From Paenibacillus peoriae (GTDB lineage: Bacteria > Bacillota > Bacilli > Paenibacillales > Paenibacillaceae), in contig NZ_CP092831.1 of NCBI RefSeq assembly GCF_022531965.1, forward strand, positions 5,551,001 through 5,615,000: DNA of 64,000 nucleotides. The letters are read 5' to 3'. Shown piece after piece: positions 1 to 9,079 of this stretch (within the stretch, counting starts at the first letter, position 1; each line of letters starts with the position of its first letter). The translations under genes and the position numbers were made by a program. Below the pieces are notes generated by a model. The model was not told the origin of the DNA and ran no database searches. It saw only the letters and a program-made list of their open reading frames with translations.

Positions 1-17
1 CGACTTTCAATGAACAA

Positions 18-55
18 AATATATAGATCGAAATGGTCTAGTTCGTCTATATATT
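18..55. repeat. Inverted repeat at the left edge
   Basis: Two arms of ten bases (18-27 and 46-55, AATATATAGA and its complement) enclose an 18-base loop. No T-run follows on either strand, so it is not a clear terminator. It may be a regulatory palindrome or belong to a gene left of the window. Confidence 0.45.
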
Positions 56-69
56 GTACTTTGGGGCGA

Positions 70-178
70 CTGGAATCGAATTTTGCAAAATCCTAAAGTC
101 AAAAATACTTTTGAAATATTTAAAAATTTGATTTCAATCATCTTTTTCATCGACACATCCAACTAGAATCGAATTGTG
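70..178. repeat. Two near-identical 16-base direct repeats upstream of the flavodiiron operon
   Basis: Positions 70-85 and 163-178 read CTRGAATCGAATTKTG, 14 of 16 bases identical and 93 bases apart. They bracket the FNR-type box at 128-141. Their role is unknown; they could be binding sites for a second regulator. Confidence 0.4.
128..141 (+). promoter_or_regulatory. FNR-type box
   Basis: The sequence TTGATTTCAATCAT differs by one base from the classical FNR consensus TTGAT-N4-ATCAA. It lies about 72 bases upstream of the start of the flavodiiron protein. The operon's last gene encodes an FNR-like regulator with the E-x-x-S-R recognition residues that read TTGAT half-sites, so autoregulation by that protein is likely. 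Confidence 0.6.
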
Positions 179-212
179 TTAGACAAACAAAAACAAGCAG
201 GAGGTTGTTCCT

Positions 213-1448
213 ATGAAACCAGGATTCCAACTGGCAAAGGATATTTATTGGGTAGGAAAAATTGATAATCGTGAGGTTCCCTTTCATCGTCTTCTACTAT
301 CTAAGGGCACAACCTATAATGCATATCTATTGAAAACCGGAAAACCAACCATTGTAGATACCGTAGATATGGCGTTCGGTAGAGAATTTGCAGAGGCTGT
401 AGCCGAATTAATCGATCCATTGGATATTCAATATATTATCGTCAATCACACGGAACCAGATCACTCGGGCGGATTGGCGGCACTCGCCTCCAAGGCAACA
501 AACGCTACGATCGTCTGCACTGAGATTGCCGTTCCGGAAATTCAACAAATGTACAAGCTTCAGCATCGCAACTTCCTCGTCATCAAGGATGGAGATCAAC
601 TGGACATTGGAGGCAAAACGCTGCTGTTCAAGGAAACACCTTACCTGCATACGGAAGAAACCATGATTACGTACTGCATAGAAGATAAAATCTTGTTCCC
701 TTGCGATATTTTCAGTACACACGTGGCTGTAGAGCATCTATTTGCCGACGAGGCTGGTTTTGATATCACCGAGGACTTTGTCGGATACTATCAGGCTATT
801 ATTCATCCACATCGCAGATATGTGCGCACATTAATTGAAGCTGTTGCCGATCTGGATATTGAGATGATTGCACCTTCCCACGGCTTCGCCATCCGGCATG
901 ATATTGCCAAGTTTATTGATGTGTACGCCTCTATGAGTACCGAAACCAAGGAGGATAAAAAAGTAGCGATAGTCTATGCCACTCTGAAAAATAATACCAA
1001 AAAAATGGCAAACATCTTGAAAGACTGCTTTTTGGAGAACCAAATCAAGGTGGAGCTATGGGACGTGGATAAAGCCGATGAAACGGAGATATTGAATAGT
1101 ATTGCCTCAGCGGATGCTGTTTTTGTCGGTAGCTCTACCAAATATGCTGATATGACAGGCAAATTGGAAGACCTATTGCAACAAATGCAAAAGATGAATC
1201 TGGAAGGCAAGCTGGCTGCTGCGTTTGGTTCCTACGGCTGGAGCGGGGAAGCCATTGAAGTCGTACAAGATTACTTGAACGGTACCAATATGAAGGTCCA
1301 AAGCACTTCAGATGTAATCAAATCAACAGGTATGACCCATGTGGAATTCCCGGTACGTATTCGTTTCTCTCCTACAGATGTTGAAAAAGTGAAAAAAATT
1401 AAAAATGCCGCTGAATTTGTCTCAGATCTACTGCTTAGTGTTATTTAA
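213..1448 (+). CDS. Flavodiiron protein (FprA family, O2/NO reductase)
   Basis: A 411-residue cytoplasmic protein with the two-domain layout of A-type flavoproteins. The N-terminal metallo-beta-lactamase-like domain carries the diiron ligands: H79, E81 and D83 in HTEPDH, then H146, D165 and H223. From about residue 249 a flavodoxin domain begins (KKVAIVYATLKNN) and should bind FMN. The family reduces oxygen to water or NO to N2O with electrons from rubredoxin. The rubredoxin and its reductase are the next two genes, so the full electron chain is encoded together. The start is supported by AGGAGG eight bases upstream. Whether O2 or NO is the main substrate cannot be read from sequence. Confidence 0.93.
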   Translation: MKPGFQLAKDIYWVGKIDNREVPFHRLLLSKGTTYNAYLLKTGKPTIVDTVDMAFGREFAEAVAELIDPLDIQYIIVNHTEPDHSGGLAALASKATNATIVCTEIAVPEIQQMYKLQHRNFLVIKDGDQLDIGGKTLLFKETPYLHTEETMITYCIEDKILFPCDIFSTHVAVEHLFADEAGFDITEDFVGYYQAIIHPHRRYVRTLIEAVADLDIEMIAPSHGFAIRHDIAKFIDVYASMSTETKEDKKVAIVYATLKNNTKKMANILKDCFLENQIKVELWDVDKADETEILNSIASADAVFVGSSTKYADMTGKLEDLLQQMQKMNLEGKLAAAFGSYGWSGEAIEVVQDYLNGTNMKVQSTSDVIKSTGMTHVEFPVRIRFSPTDVEKVKKIKNAAEFVSDLLLSVI

Positions 1449-1484
1449 AACACAGTAGCATATAGCGAATAGGAGAGATACTGA

Positions 1485-2678
1485 ATGGGTAACCCACATT
1501 ACGTTATTATCGGAGGCAGTGTCGCCGCCGTCAACGCAGCAAAGGCGATTAGAGATCATGATGAGCTGGCTGAAATATCTATTTATGGAGAGGAAGCATC
1601 CTTTCCGTACAACAGAGTCAAACTTTCCAAGGGACTGTTCACTGATTTGCACAGCGACAAAATCCTGATCAAAAAGGAAAAATGGTTTGCCAATCAACGA
1701 ATTCATGTGTATTCCGGCATCAAGATAACCGAGATACAGCCTGAGGATCGTACTATCCAAACCATAAATGGACAAACCGTTGCTTATGACAAGCTGCTAC
1801 TGTGTACAGGAGCTCACAACCGTAAGCTTGTGCTAGAGGGGGCTTCTCTAAGGAACGTTCACAATATCCGTTTTCGACAAGATGCAGATAGCCTTAAAGC
1901 GGAATTGCGACAGGGAGACCGGATATGCATCATCGGCGGCGGTATTCAAGGCGTGGAAACCGCCTGGTCCTTCCAGCAAGCAGGGTATTCTGTAATCATA
2001 CTGGAAGCTTCGCATCGGCTTATGCCCCGCCAGCTAGATGAAAAAGCCTCCACTATTTTGACCGATCGTATAACCGAACGGGGTACTCAGGTACACCTTG
2101 GGCAAGGCGTACAACGTATTAAAGGCACAGATCACGTAGAAGGTGTGGAACTACAGGACGGCTCTGTTATCCCCTGCGAGCATGTCGTGTACTCTATCGG
2201 AATTGTACCTAATACGGAGCTTGCTCGCCAAATCGACCTTGGTATTGGACAAGGCATTCTGGTGAATGCGCAGATGGAGACCAGCGCCACCAATATCTAT
2301 GCAGCAGGTGATGCAGCCGAATTTCAGGGTAGAGTAGATGGGTTATGGGAAAGCGCAATGGAGCAAGGAAAAATAGCAGGCGCCAATATGGCGGGCGCAT
2401 CCGTCAGCTATCAGCGTCCCCTCCCTGTAACCCTGTCGAACTGCTACGAATCCCCTCTCTTTTCCATCGGTCTAGTAGATGAACAAGTCTGCGACACCAG
2501 CCTGATTACTAAAAGTCAAGCTTCTTATACACGTATGTTCATACAAGACGGCTCTATCTGCGGCGTGATTGGCTTTGGGGATGCCCTTGCTTCACTACCA
2601 TACAAAACAGCCATCATGCAGGGACTCAAACCGGATGCACCAGAGCTCACAAAAATTTTAAATGACAAGGAGAACTAG
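1485..2678 (+). CDS. NAD(P)H:rubredoxin oxidoreductase-like FAD protein
   Basis: A 397-residue pyridine-nucleotide-disulphide oxidoreductase. It has the N-terminal FAD motif ([16 protein letters not shown]), a central NAD(P) motif ([14 protein letters not shown], about residue 147) and the second FAD motif near the end (IYAAGDAAE). It lacks the redox-active CxxC of thioredoxin reductases, which fits the NADH:rubredoxin reductase / NorW class. It lies 36 bases after the flavodiiron gene and two bases before the rubredoxin gene, which points to NAD(P)H to rubredoxin to flavodiiron protein. An AGGAGA ribosome site precedes the start. Confidence 0.88.
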   Translation: MGNPHYVIIGGSVAAVNAAKAIRDHDELAEISIYGEEASFPYNRVKLSKGLFTDLHSDKILIKKEKWFANQRIHVYSGIKITEIQPEDRTIQTINGQTVAYDKLLLCTGAHNRKLVLEGASLRNVHNIRFRQDADSLKAELRQGDRICIIGGGIQGVETAWSFQQAGYSVIILEASHRLMPRQLDEKASTILTDRITERGTQVHLGQGVQRIKGTDHVEGVELQDGSVIPCEHVVYSIGIVPNTELARQIDLGIGQGILVNAQMETSATNIYAAGDAAEFQGRVDGLWESAMEQGKIAGANMAGASVSYQRPLPVTLSNCYESPLFSIGLVDEQVCDTSLITKSQASYTRMFIQDGSICGVIGFGDALASLPYKTAIMQGLKPDAPELTKILNDKEN

Positions 2679-2680
2679 AG

Positions 2681-2851
2681 ATGAAAAAATATGTATGTCA
2701 GCCCTGTGGATACATTTATGATCCTGCTATCGGCGACCCCGATGAAGACGTTATGCCCGGTACAGCGTTTGAGGATCTTCCAGAAGACTGGGTTTGTCCA
2801 GTCTGCGGTGAGGATCAAAGTCATTTTGCCCCAATAGATGATACAGAATAA
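2681..2851 (+). CDS. Rubredoxin
   Basis: A small 56-residue gene beginning two bases after the reductase stop, behind AAGGAGAACTAGAG. The protein starts [15 protein letters not shown] and contains the two iron-binding knuckles CQPC (C6, C9) and CPVC (C39, C42). The conserved DWVCPVCG and the YDP pair are typical of rubredoxins, and 52-56 residues is the usual length. It should carry single electrons from the upstream reductase to the flavodiiron protein. Confidence 0.97.
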   Translation: MKKYVCQPCGYIYDPAIGDPDEDVMPGTAFEDLPEDWVCPVCGEDQSHFAPIDDTE

Positions 2852-2897
2852 CAACCATGCACTATAACCTGTAGTTTCCGGTTTATGAATGGAGTGA

Positions 2898-3617
2898 ATG
2901 AATGTGAATGAGATGTCCTGCCCCTGCCAGTGCGAAAAGGAGCCCTGTGCCCGCAAAGTACCTATCTTTTCCTCTTTGTCCTGCGAAGATTTGTGTAAGG
3001 TCAGCTCCATGATCCGACACCGAAAATATCAGAAGGGTGAGGCCCTAATTATCGAGGAACAAGCATCCGATACGCTGTACATTATTAAAAGCGGGCATGT
3101 CAAGCTGCTGAAGATGACGCCTCAGGGTAAGGAGCAAATCCTGCACATTCTAACAACTGGCGATTTTTTTGGCGAGTTGAACATATTTAACAGCGATGAG
3201 CTGAGTAACTTTAGTGCGTATGCCTTAAAAGATACTGATATTTGTATGCTCACCAAGGATGATATGGAGCAGTTGATCCGCAACAATCCCGATATCTCTT
3301 TGAAGCTGCTCAAAACCATTACTAAACGCTTGGCACATACCGAAAATCTGGCTCAAAGCCTAGCTACCAAAGACCCGGAAATCCGTATCGCCTATATGAT
3401 TCTTGAGCTTGGACATAAATACGGCAAGCCGGATGGCTCCAATATTAAAATAAATCTCCCCCTTTCACGCGAAGAAATGGCTAATTATGTGGGTGTCACC
3501 CGCGAAACCATCAGCCGTAAATTTGGAAAATTTGAACAGCTGGGGATTATTCATAGCAAGGGTACACGAGAGATTACCATCTGCGATGTACAAAAACTGA
3601 ACGAATATATGGATTGA
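2898..3617 (+). CDS. FNR-like Crp-family regulator with N-terminal cysteine cluster
   Basis: A 239-residue Crp/Fnr-family protein. Residues about 25-140 form the cyclic-nucleotide-type sensor barrel, and the C-terminal winged helix contains GVTRETISRKFGKF. The E, S and R of RETISR match the residues with which E. coli FNR reads TTGAT. Cysteines C8, C10, C12 and C17 sit before the barrel, and C116 (DTDICML) lies where E. coli FNR has its fourth ligand. This suggests an oxygen- or NO-sensitive [4Fe-4S] cluster, unlike Bacillus FNR, whose ligands are C-terminal. It follows rubredoxin by 46 bases, probably in the same operon. The family call is firm; the cluster is inferred. Confidence 0.85.
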   Translation: MNVNEMSCPCQCEKEPCARKVPIFSSLSCEDLCKVSSMIRHRKYQKGEALIIEEQASDTLYIIKSGHVKLLKMTPQGKEQILHILTTGDFFGELNIFNSDELSNFSAYALKDTDICMLTKDDMEQLIRNNPDISLKLLKTITKRLAHTENLAQSLATKDPEIRIAYMILELGHKYGKPDGSNIKINLPLSREEMANYVGVTRETISRKFGKFEQLGIIHSKGTREITICDVQKLNEYMD

Positions 3618-3655
3618 GACATATATATACCAGGTTACTCTGGCATGAGAACAAC

Positions 3656-3730
3656 AAAAAACCGCTTCTTTAACTTATGGATTGCAGTTGATCTATCAAC
3701 CAACTTCCATTTCGTTAAAAGGCGGTTTTT
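3656..3730. terminator. Bidirectional terminator between convergent genes
   Basis: AAAAACCGC near 3656-3664 pairs with GGCGGTTTTT at 3721-3730, with further pairing of TTTAAC and GTTAAA. A 40-base loop lies between. A- and T-runs flank the stem on both strands, so it can end the flavodiiron operon and the convergent glycosyltransferase gene. Confidence 0.6.
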
Positions 3731-3748
3731 ACCATATTTTATACTCCA

Positions 3749-5563
3749 CTAACGATCAATTGTCGTGTTCACGCCTTGGGAAGACGCTCCCCATGCAGGC
3801 CGCGCTGAAGGAAGTTCTGGCGAAACTCCGTCTGTGGAAGGAGCAGTCTCAATCGTGGTCGATTGGGAGCAATCCCACACTACTTTGACCAAATACCCAA
3901 ACAATAACACATTCAACAATGACGTCACGCACAAAATAATACCGTATTGATCCCGAGAATTGGAGCTATAGAAGATATCAAAGGTATTCAGGAAAATCGT
4001 AAGACTGAATCCACCTGCAAGCCATAAAAATCTGCGGTCTCGCAAATACAGATACGCCAGTACAGCTAACGCCGCCGCAGGGAACAAATACCTTTCATGC
4101 ATGCTGGAAGCGAAGGTAAATACACCTGCAATGAGTACCAGTGCAGCTGCCGCTGCAAATTGTGGTTTGCGACTACGGATATACATCCACCACGTGAACA
4201 GAGTCACCAGCACAATGCAGATCATACCCCATGTATGGTAACTAAACAGGAACAGCGTTGTAGTGTCCTGCGTATAATTGCCTCCGATCAGTGCAAAAAA
4301 GTTATACGCGTTCACCGAAGCATACGGATACTCGCCGACCGTTCCCTTGTATAGGTCAAGTAGCCATAACGGTTCCTGCCCCCACGAAAATGGCAATATA
4401 ACCAGAATGGTCGTCACAACGACACCGCCAATGGACAACAGCCAAGGTTGTATTCTGCGTTGTCTCAGCAGCTCGAAAAACAAAACTGGCCCATAAATAA
4501 TTCCCTGTGGCTTCATCAATACCGCTACCGTAAACAATACGGTCGACCAGCCCACCCGGTTTTCCACAAGCAGCACAATCATGCCCACAATCAGCAGAGT
4601 AAAGAAAGAATCCACTTGCCCCCAGAAGGTCGAATTGATAAATACAGCTGGGTTAAACACGTAGAATATAGCCAATCCAAGGCTTATTCCATAGCCGACC
4701 CGTTTGCTCGCCAACCGGTACAGCATGCACGCTGTCACAATATCGGCTAATATATTCGGAAGTCGCAGCAGCACAGACATATAGGGACTGAAAGTATCCG
4801 TAGAGCCGATTTGACCGATCACATATAAAATATAAATATAGAACGGCGGATAATCACTTGATCCGTTCGTGTAAAAGCCCGATAAGCTATCCGCTGCTGT
4901 CGTAGCCCAGTTCCGGAATAGCATTAAATCCATGTGACCCGAAATCCATGGGGCGATCGCCATTCTTAAAAAGAAACCCACACCCAGCACAGTCCACAGC
5001 ATCAGTCCTCGATTACGTTCCCCGAGCTTCCATACACGAGCCCGAAACCGGTACGCGATAAACACGAACGCACCGAAGAACAAAGCGGCGAAAATCGCCA
5101 GTGGAGTCGCATAAGCAGATGAGGAGTTCCCACTTCTTCCACCACCACCCATACCACCGCCAGGACCGCCCATGCCCATTCCAGATCCGTTACCAGACAT
5201 GCCTCCGGGGCCTCTGTGCTGACCGTCTCTGGCGGCACCACTGCTGTCCGATGCAGACGTATCCGTTCCAGCCATTGTACCTTGGTCACCCGATGTTGAT
5301 GTCCCCTCAGTGGAGGAGTCGGTAGTTTGGCCTGTCGTCCCCTGATCCTTGCTGTCAGCGCTATTCACCGAATCCAGCCCCCTCATACCTCCGCCAGGTC
5401 CGCCTCCTCCCCCAAACCCGCCGGATGGGCCCTGTCTAACAGCCGCAGACTGGGACGCGGAGCTACCTGAATAACTCCATAACGAAACGACACTAACGAC
5501 AGCACACAATATGAGACTAAATAGAAGTATATATTTCAGACCGTTCGCTTTCCAAACGTTCAA
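3749..5563 (-). CDS. GT-C fold membrane glycosyltransferase with glycine-rich insert
   Basis: A 604-residue membrane protein. After one N-terminal membrane segment (about residues 10-30) comes a long Gly/Ser/Thr-rich stretch (about 35-150, repeated GGPGGG and GMGG) and then about eleven hydrophobic segments. The motifs HMDLMLFRNWA, SDYPPFYIYIL and KPQGIIYGP are typical of polyprenyl-phosphate-sugar-dependent GT-C mannosyl- or glucosyltransferases. It probably moves a sugar to a cell-surface acceptor outside the membrane. Translation likely begins at TTG, with GAGGTG eight bases upstream. The glycine-rich insert is unusual. The acceptor and sugar are unknown. Confidence 0.75.
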   Translation of the reverse strand: MNVWKANGLKYILLFSLILCAVVSVVSLWSYSGSSASQSAAVRQGPSGGFGGGGGPGGGMRGLDSVNSADSKDQGTTGQTTDSSTEGTSTSGDQGTMAGTDTSASDSSGAARDGQHRGPGGMSGNGSGMGMGGPGGGMGGGGRSGNSSSAYATPLAIFAALFFGAFVFIAYRFRARVWKLGERNRGLMLWTVLGVGFFLRMAIAPWISGHMDLMLFRNWATTAADSLSGFYTNGSSDYPPFYIYILYVIGQIGSTDTFSPYMSVLLRLPNILADIVTACMLYRLASKRVGYGISLGLAIFYVFNPAVFINSTFWGQVDSFFTLLIVGMIVLLVENRVGWSTVLFTVAVLMKPQGIIYGPVLFFELLRQRRIQPWLLSIGGVVVTTILVILPFSWGQEPLWLLDLYKGTVGEYPYASVNAYNFFALIGGNYTQDTTTLFLFSYHTWGMICIVLVTLFTWWMYIRSRKPQFAAAAALVLIAGVFTFASSMHERYLFPAAALAVLAYLYLRDRRFLWLAGGFSLTIFLNTFDIFYSSNSRDQYGIILCVTSLLNVLLFGYLVKVVWDCSQSTTIETAPSTDGVSPELPSARPAWGASSQGVNTTIDR

Positions 5564-5662
5564 ATCCGATGCACCTCTCTCTGTTTCTATTTTCCCATAT
5601 TGTATCTGCCTTAGCTTAGGACTTTGTGAGTTCTGGCTGAATGTTGGCTGAATACGGAATCA

Positions 5663-6373
5663 TCACACTGAAGATTGTCGTTCCATCTCCATAATCGCCC
5701 TTTCCAGCTGAGATTGTGGATGCTTCAGCATGTTGCCGTGACCGACAGCTAATAACGATGGATCGAAACTCGCCAGCTTTTTGGCGCTTTTCAGCGAAAT
5801 TTCCTTGTTCCAGGTAGCCAGTGCCGGAAAAGGAAACAGCGGTTTAAGCCTTCCCGATACCGCTATACCTCCTCGGGTCTGAATGGCGTCGCCTGCAATT
5901 AACGCTCGGGTACGAGTATCCAAAAATGCCATCGAACCCGGCGTATGTCCTGGTGCGCTGATCGCCAACAGCGAACCTACATGATCCCCATCCTCCAGTA
6001 AAACGTCAGGCTGGGTAAGGATATGCTTCGGTACATCGCCTCGAATAGGAGTATCCGGTTCCCCTGATTCCAACGATACATCGCCCTGTAGCAGCGGTGC
6101 GTCCCGCCTTGAAATGAATACTTGCGCGTCAGGATACCTTGCCTTCAGCTTATCCAACGCACCCACATGATCCCCATGAGCATGGGTAAGTATAATTCGA
6201 ATAATCGGCTGCCCGATCCGCGCCGCAGCCTGCTCTATACCACGGGTACTGTATGGCAATCCGGCATCTACTAAGGTGAGCCCCTCTTTCTCCTCCACCA
6301 AATAACAGTTCACCGGGAACAGCCGGGGCATAAACGTCAATTGATACAGATGCTGTACCTGAACAATACGCAT
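5663..6373 (-). CDS. Metallo-beta-lactamase-fold hydrolase
   Basis: A 236-residue soluble protein with the zinc-binding signature HAHGDH (ILTHAHGDHVGAL, about residue 63). Further expected ligands are the His of SAPGHTPGS, the Asp of LIAGDAI and the His of AVGHGN near the C-terminus. This is the glyoxalase-II-like / YflN-type branch. AAGGAG lies ten bases before the start. The substrate cannot be assigned from sequence, and no neighbouring gene narrows it down. Confidence 0.85.
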   Translation of the reverse strand: MRIVQVQHLYQLTFMPRLFPVNCYLVEEKEGLTLVDAGLPYSTRGIEQAAARIGQPIIRIILTHAHGDHVGALDKLKARYPDAQVFISRRDAPLLQGDVSLESGEPDTPIRGDVPKHILTQPDVLLEDGDHVGSLLAISAPGHTPGSMAFLDTRTRALIAGDAIQTRGGIAVSGRLKPLFPFPALATWNKEISLKSAKKLASFDPSLLAVGHGNMLKHPQSQLERAIMEMERQSSV

Positions 6374-6753
6374 TTCAGCTCATCTCCTTGTCTTCATCAC
6401 AAACTAATTATATTAGTATTATAATTAATATAATATAATTAGTTTTAAGCAACTGTTTTTGCTGCTATTCAGCCGGAGTTGGAGCTTGGGACTACTACGG
6501 GGACGATCACACTGAGAAAAACAGCAAAAAAGCATCCCCGGAACTCTGCCTCCGTGGATGCCTCTCAAAGCAAAAATTAGTCTTAGATACGAATCTTCCT
6601 GCACGCTCCCTTTGCCCAGTCTTGGGAATGGTGATATCGAGATGTCAGGAGATCCAGATATCATTGCAGAAACTTGGTACAACTTATACGAGAAAAAAGA
6701 CAGCTTTGAAGAAACATTCCCAAAAGAAATGGATCCAACAACTTCATCCGTAA
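6374..6753. other. Intergenic region with no convincing gene
   Basis: The left part (6410-6445) is almost pure AT and probably holds the promoter of the metallo-hydrolase on the minus strand. A terminator hairpin lies at 6531-6562. A 73-codon plus-strand frame at 6558-6779 has no SD, starts inside the hairpin and overlaps the SDR gene tail, so I do not call it. Confidence 0.5.
6531..6562 (-). terminator. Terminator downstream of the SDR gene
   Basis: The stem pairs GCATCC with GGATGC and CGGA with TCCG. The minus-strand copy is followed by TTTTTGC. It lies about 190 bases past the stop of the SDR-type gene. Confidence 0.6.
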
Positions 6754-7395
6754 TTACAGCCGGATTGCCTCAGCAATAGGCGTACTGCCAGACACCAGAT
6801 TAATTGAACGATGATACGTCTGCTGTTCCTCCAGCACTGCTATGACCACTGCCGCCACATCTTCACGGGAAATGGTGTGGCTGGTGAAATCCTCACCGGT
6901 AGCAACTTTGCCGGTGCCCACATCATCCGTCAGGCCACCCGGACGAAGAATAGTGTAGTCCAGGTTGCTCGCTTCTAACAGGCGGTCAGCGTAATGCTTC
7001 GCCACATAATACGGTTTAATGGATTCGGGCCACTGCTCCCGTTTCTCCGCATGTAGGGCGCTGACCATAACGAAGCGTTGGATACCTGCTTGTTCGGCGG
7101 CTTCCATCACCTTGACTGCTCCATCCAGGTCGATGAGCAGCGTTTTATCCGCTCCTGTTTTTCCACCGGAGCCTGCCGTGAATACGATAGCATCGCTACC
7201 TTTTATAGCTTCGGCAATTTCACCAACCGTCCCTTCGAGGTCAGCTACCACCGTTTCTGCTCCCAAACGTTCAAGCGCTTCAGCCTGATCCGAATGGCGG
7301 ATCAACGCCTTTACACGATGCGATTTATTTTGCCCCAGTAGACGAACAAGATGTCTGCCTACTTTTCCATTTGCGCCAATCACCAGTACGTTCAC
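6754..7395 (-). CDS. NAD(P)-binding atypical SDR (YhfK/NmrA-like)
   Basis: A 213-residue Rossmann protein starting MNVLVIGANGKVGRHLVRLL, with the GxxGxxG dinucleotide motif of atypical short-chain dehydrogenases. The later YYVAKHYADRLLEAS and ILRPGGLTD match the YhfK/YwnB group of sugar-epimerase-like or NADPH-sensing proteins. The start is GTG behind GGGGGATAT. A TetR regulator follows the same orientation about 100 bases upstream and may control it. The physiological substrate is unknown for this family. Confidence 0.85.
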   Translation of the reverse strand: MNVLVIGANGKVGRHLVRLLGQNKSHRVKALIRHSDQAEALERLGAETVVADLEGTVGEIAEAIKGSDAIVFTAGSGGKTGADKTLLIDLDGAVKVMEAAEQAGIQRFVMVSALHAEKREQWPESIKPYYVAKHYADRLLEASNLDYTILRPGGLTDDVGTGKVATGEDFTSHTISREDVAAVVIAVLEEQQTYHRSINLVSGSTPIAEAIRL

Positions 7396-7495
7396 TCATA
7401 TCCCCCCTGTATTCAGAGTCTCTCATCTACATTATACAGATGTATTTTACCCTTCGGGTCTGCGACGCAATCATGTTAGCTGCATCAGGTTGAAA

Positions 7496-8098
7496 TCAGA
7501 CTTCTTTGGTCAGCTCACCATCTCGTTCTTGCTGCACACGCAGACCTGCCAAAAAGGTAGCCATCATCACCTCTATGCTCCGGTCCACCTCCACAGGCAA
7601 ACCAAACCCGCCCTTTTGTTCAAGCGAGGCAAATCCATGAAGCAGGCTACGGAATCCCCTCGCTGCATGAATGCAATCTTCTTCCTTGAAGCCGTAACCA
7701 CTGGACAGGACGGTAATGACCAGCTCGGCCACGCGATCCGCAGCCTGCCTCATTTCGGTATCATTTCGATCAGTTGCATACAGCATCGCTTCATACAAAC
7801 CGGGTCGCTCGCGAGCATACCGCATATACGCCTTCCCCATAGCGGTTAGCGCATCTGCGCCCGCTCTACCAACTGCTGCGCTCATCAAAGCTTCCTCCAA
7901 CTGTTCGAGACTGTGCAATGCCAGTACTTGGCGCAGTCCGTTCAATCCGTCCACGTGGTTATACAAGGACGGAGGGCGAATGTGCAGCTTTTGCGCCAGC
8001 GTGGTAAGCGTGACATCCCCCATCCCTTGTTCATTGGCAATGTCCTCGGCAGCCCGCAGGATATCTTGCAGTTTTACTCCGTTTCTAGGCGACATCAT
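7496..8098 (-). CDS. TetR/AcrR family transcriptional regulator
   Basis: About 200 residues. The N-terminal helix-turn-helix (ILRAAEDIANEQG, then TTLAQKLHIRPPSLYNHVDG) is a standard TetR DNA-binding domain, followed by a WHG-type ligand domain. The open frame begins at 8113, but AAAGGAG lies inside that extension five bases before the ATG at 8098 (MMSPRNG), so the true start is 8098 or 8095. It probably represses itself and perhaps the SDR gene downstream. The ligand is unknown. Confidence 0.85.
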   Translation of the reverse strand: MMSPRNGVKLQDILRAAEDIANEQGMGDVTLTTLAQKLHIRPPSLYNHVDGLNGLRQVLALHSLEQLEEALMSAAVGRAGADALTAMGKAYMRYARERPGLYEAMLYATDRNDTEMRQAADRVAELVITVLSSGYGFKEEDCIHAARGFRSLLHGFASLEQKGGFGLPVEVDRSIEVMMATFLAGLRVQQERDGELTKEV

Positions 8099-8338
8099 CC
8101 TGTCTCCTTTCATCGAATTTCTATGTAATTCAGTTCCTTATACATGTACAGAATCGACCCAGATTCTATTTTAACTAATCCTGTTAGTTTATACAAAGAA
8201 AATGCCGTTTACCGCAGCCAACCTGCATCGAATCTTTACAGAAGAGCATAGCAGTCATTACTGATATAATAAAAAAATAAGATCATAGAACGGATCTGAT
8301 CCCTTCCTCGATCCCCTACAAAGGAGCTAGCTATAACT

Positions 8339-9079
8339 ATGGAACCCAAGCCACTTCCAGCTATTGAATTCAACCACATCATCAAATATTTCACCGGGTC
8401 CGGACGGCAACGTGCTGTTCTGAACGGGATTACGGCAAAAGTTTCCCCCGGCAAAATCACCACGTTGGTCGGTCCATCGGGGTCTGGTAAAAGCACGTTG
8501 CTTTCACTGTGTAACCTCCTAATGACACCGGATGAAGGGGAAATCCGTGTCCTCGACAAACCTATATCGGAGTGGGAGATCCCTGAACTGAGACGGAAAG
8601 TCGCATTGGTTTTTCAGGATGCCCCCATGCTTCAGGGAACTGTCCTGTACAATCTCCAAACCGTAGAACGGCTGCACGGTACAGTTCTGGATGACCCTGC
8701 CAGCCTGTTGGAACGCGTAGGGCTCACCCGCGATCTGTTGGAACAGAAGGCGCAGGAACTGTCTGGCGGACAAAGACAACGCTTGGCCTTGGCGCGGACG
8801 CTTGCGAACCGCCCGGATATTTTACTGCTGGATGAGATTACTTCTGCACTGGACCCTGCCTCGGTCAAAGAGGTTGAGGAACTGCTGCTGCAAATGAACA
8901 AAGAAGAGGGAACAACGATGATCTGGATTACGCATCATATGGAACAAGCCCGCAGAGTAGGCCACGAAACATGGCTAATGATCGACGGAAGACTGATAGA
9001 ACAAGCGGATACGGAGACGTTTTTTAATGCTCCGCAGCATAGTGAGACCCGAAAGTTTGTAGCAGGAGAATGGGTATGA
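8339..9079 (+). CDS. fetA: ABC transporter ATP-binding protein (FetA/YbbL-like)
   Basis: A 246-residue ATPase with Walker A GPSGSGKST, signature LSGGQRQRL, Walker B ILLLDE and switch histidine (WITHHM). It pairs with the overlapping UPF0014/FetB permease. Together they resemble E. coli FetAB, linked to iron export under oxidative stress. The SD AAGGAG is 12 bases from the ATG, rather long, but no better start exists. The metal substrate here is by analogy only. Confidence 0.85.
   Translation: MEPKPLPAIEFNHIIKYFTGSGRQRAVLNGITAKVSPGKITTLVGPSGSGKSTLLSLCNLLMTPDEGEIRVLDKPISEWEIPELRRKVALVFQDAPMLQGTVLYNLQTVERLHGTVLDDPASLLERVGLTRDLLEQKAQELSGGQRQRLALARTLANRPDILLLDEITSALDPASVKEVEELLLQMNKEEGTTMIWITHHMEQARRVGHETWLMIDGRLIEQADTETFFNAPQHSETRKFVAGEWV

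Noticed and set aside
6558..6779. 73-codon plus-strand frame ending SSVITAGLPQQ
   Set aside because: No SD, starts inside a terminator hairpin, overlaps the convergent SDR gene, and resembles no family.
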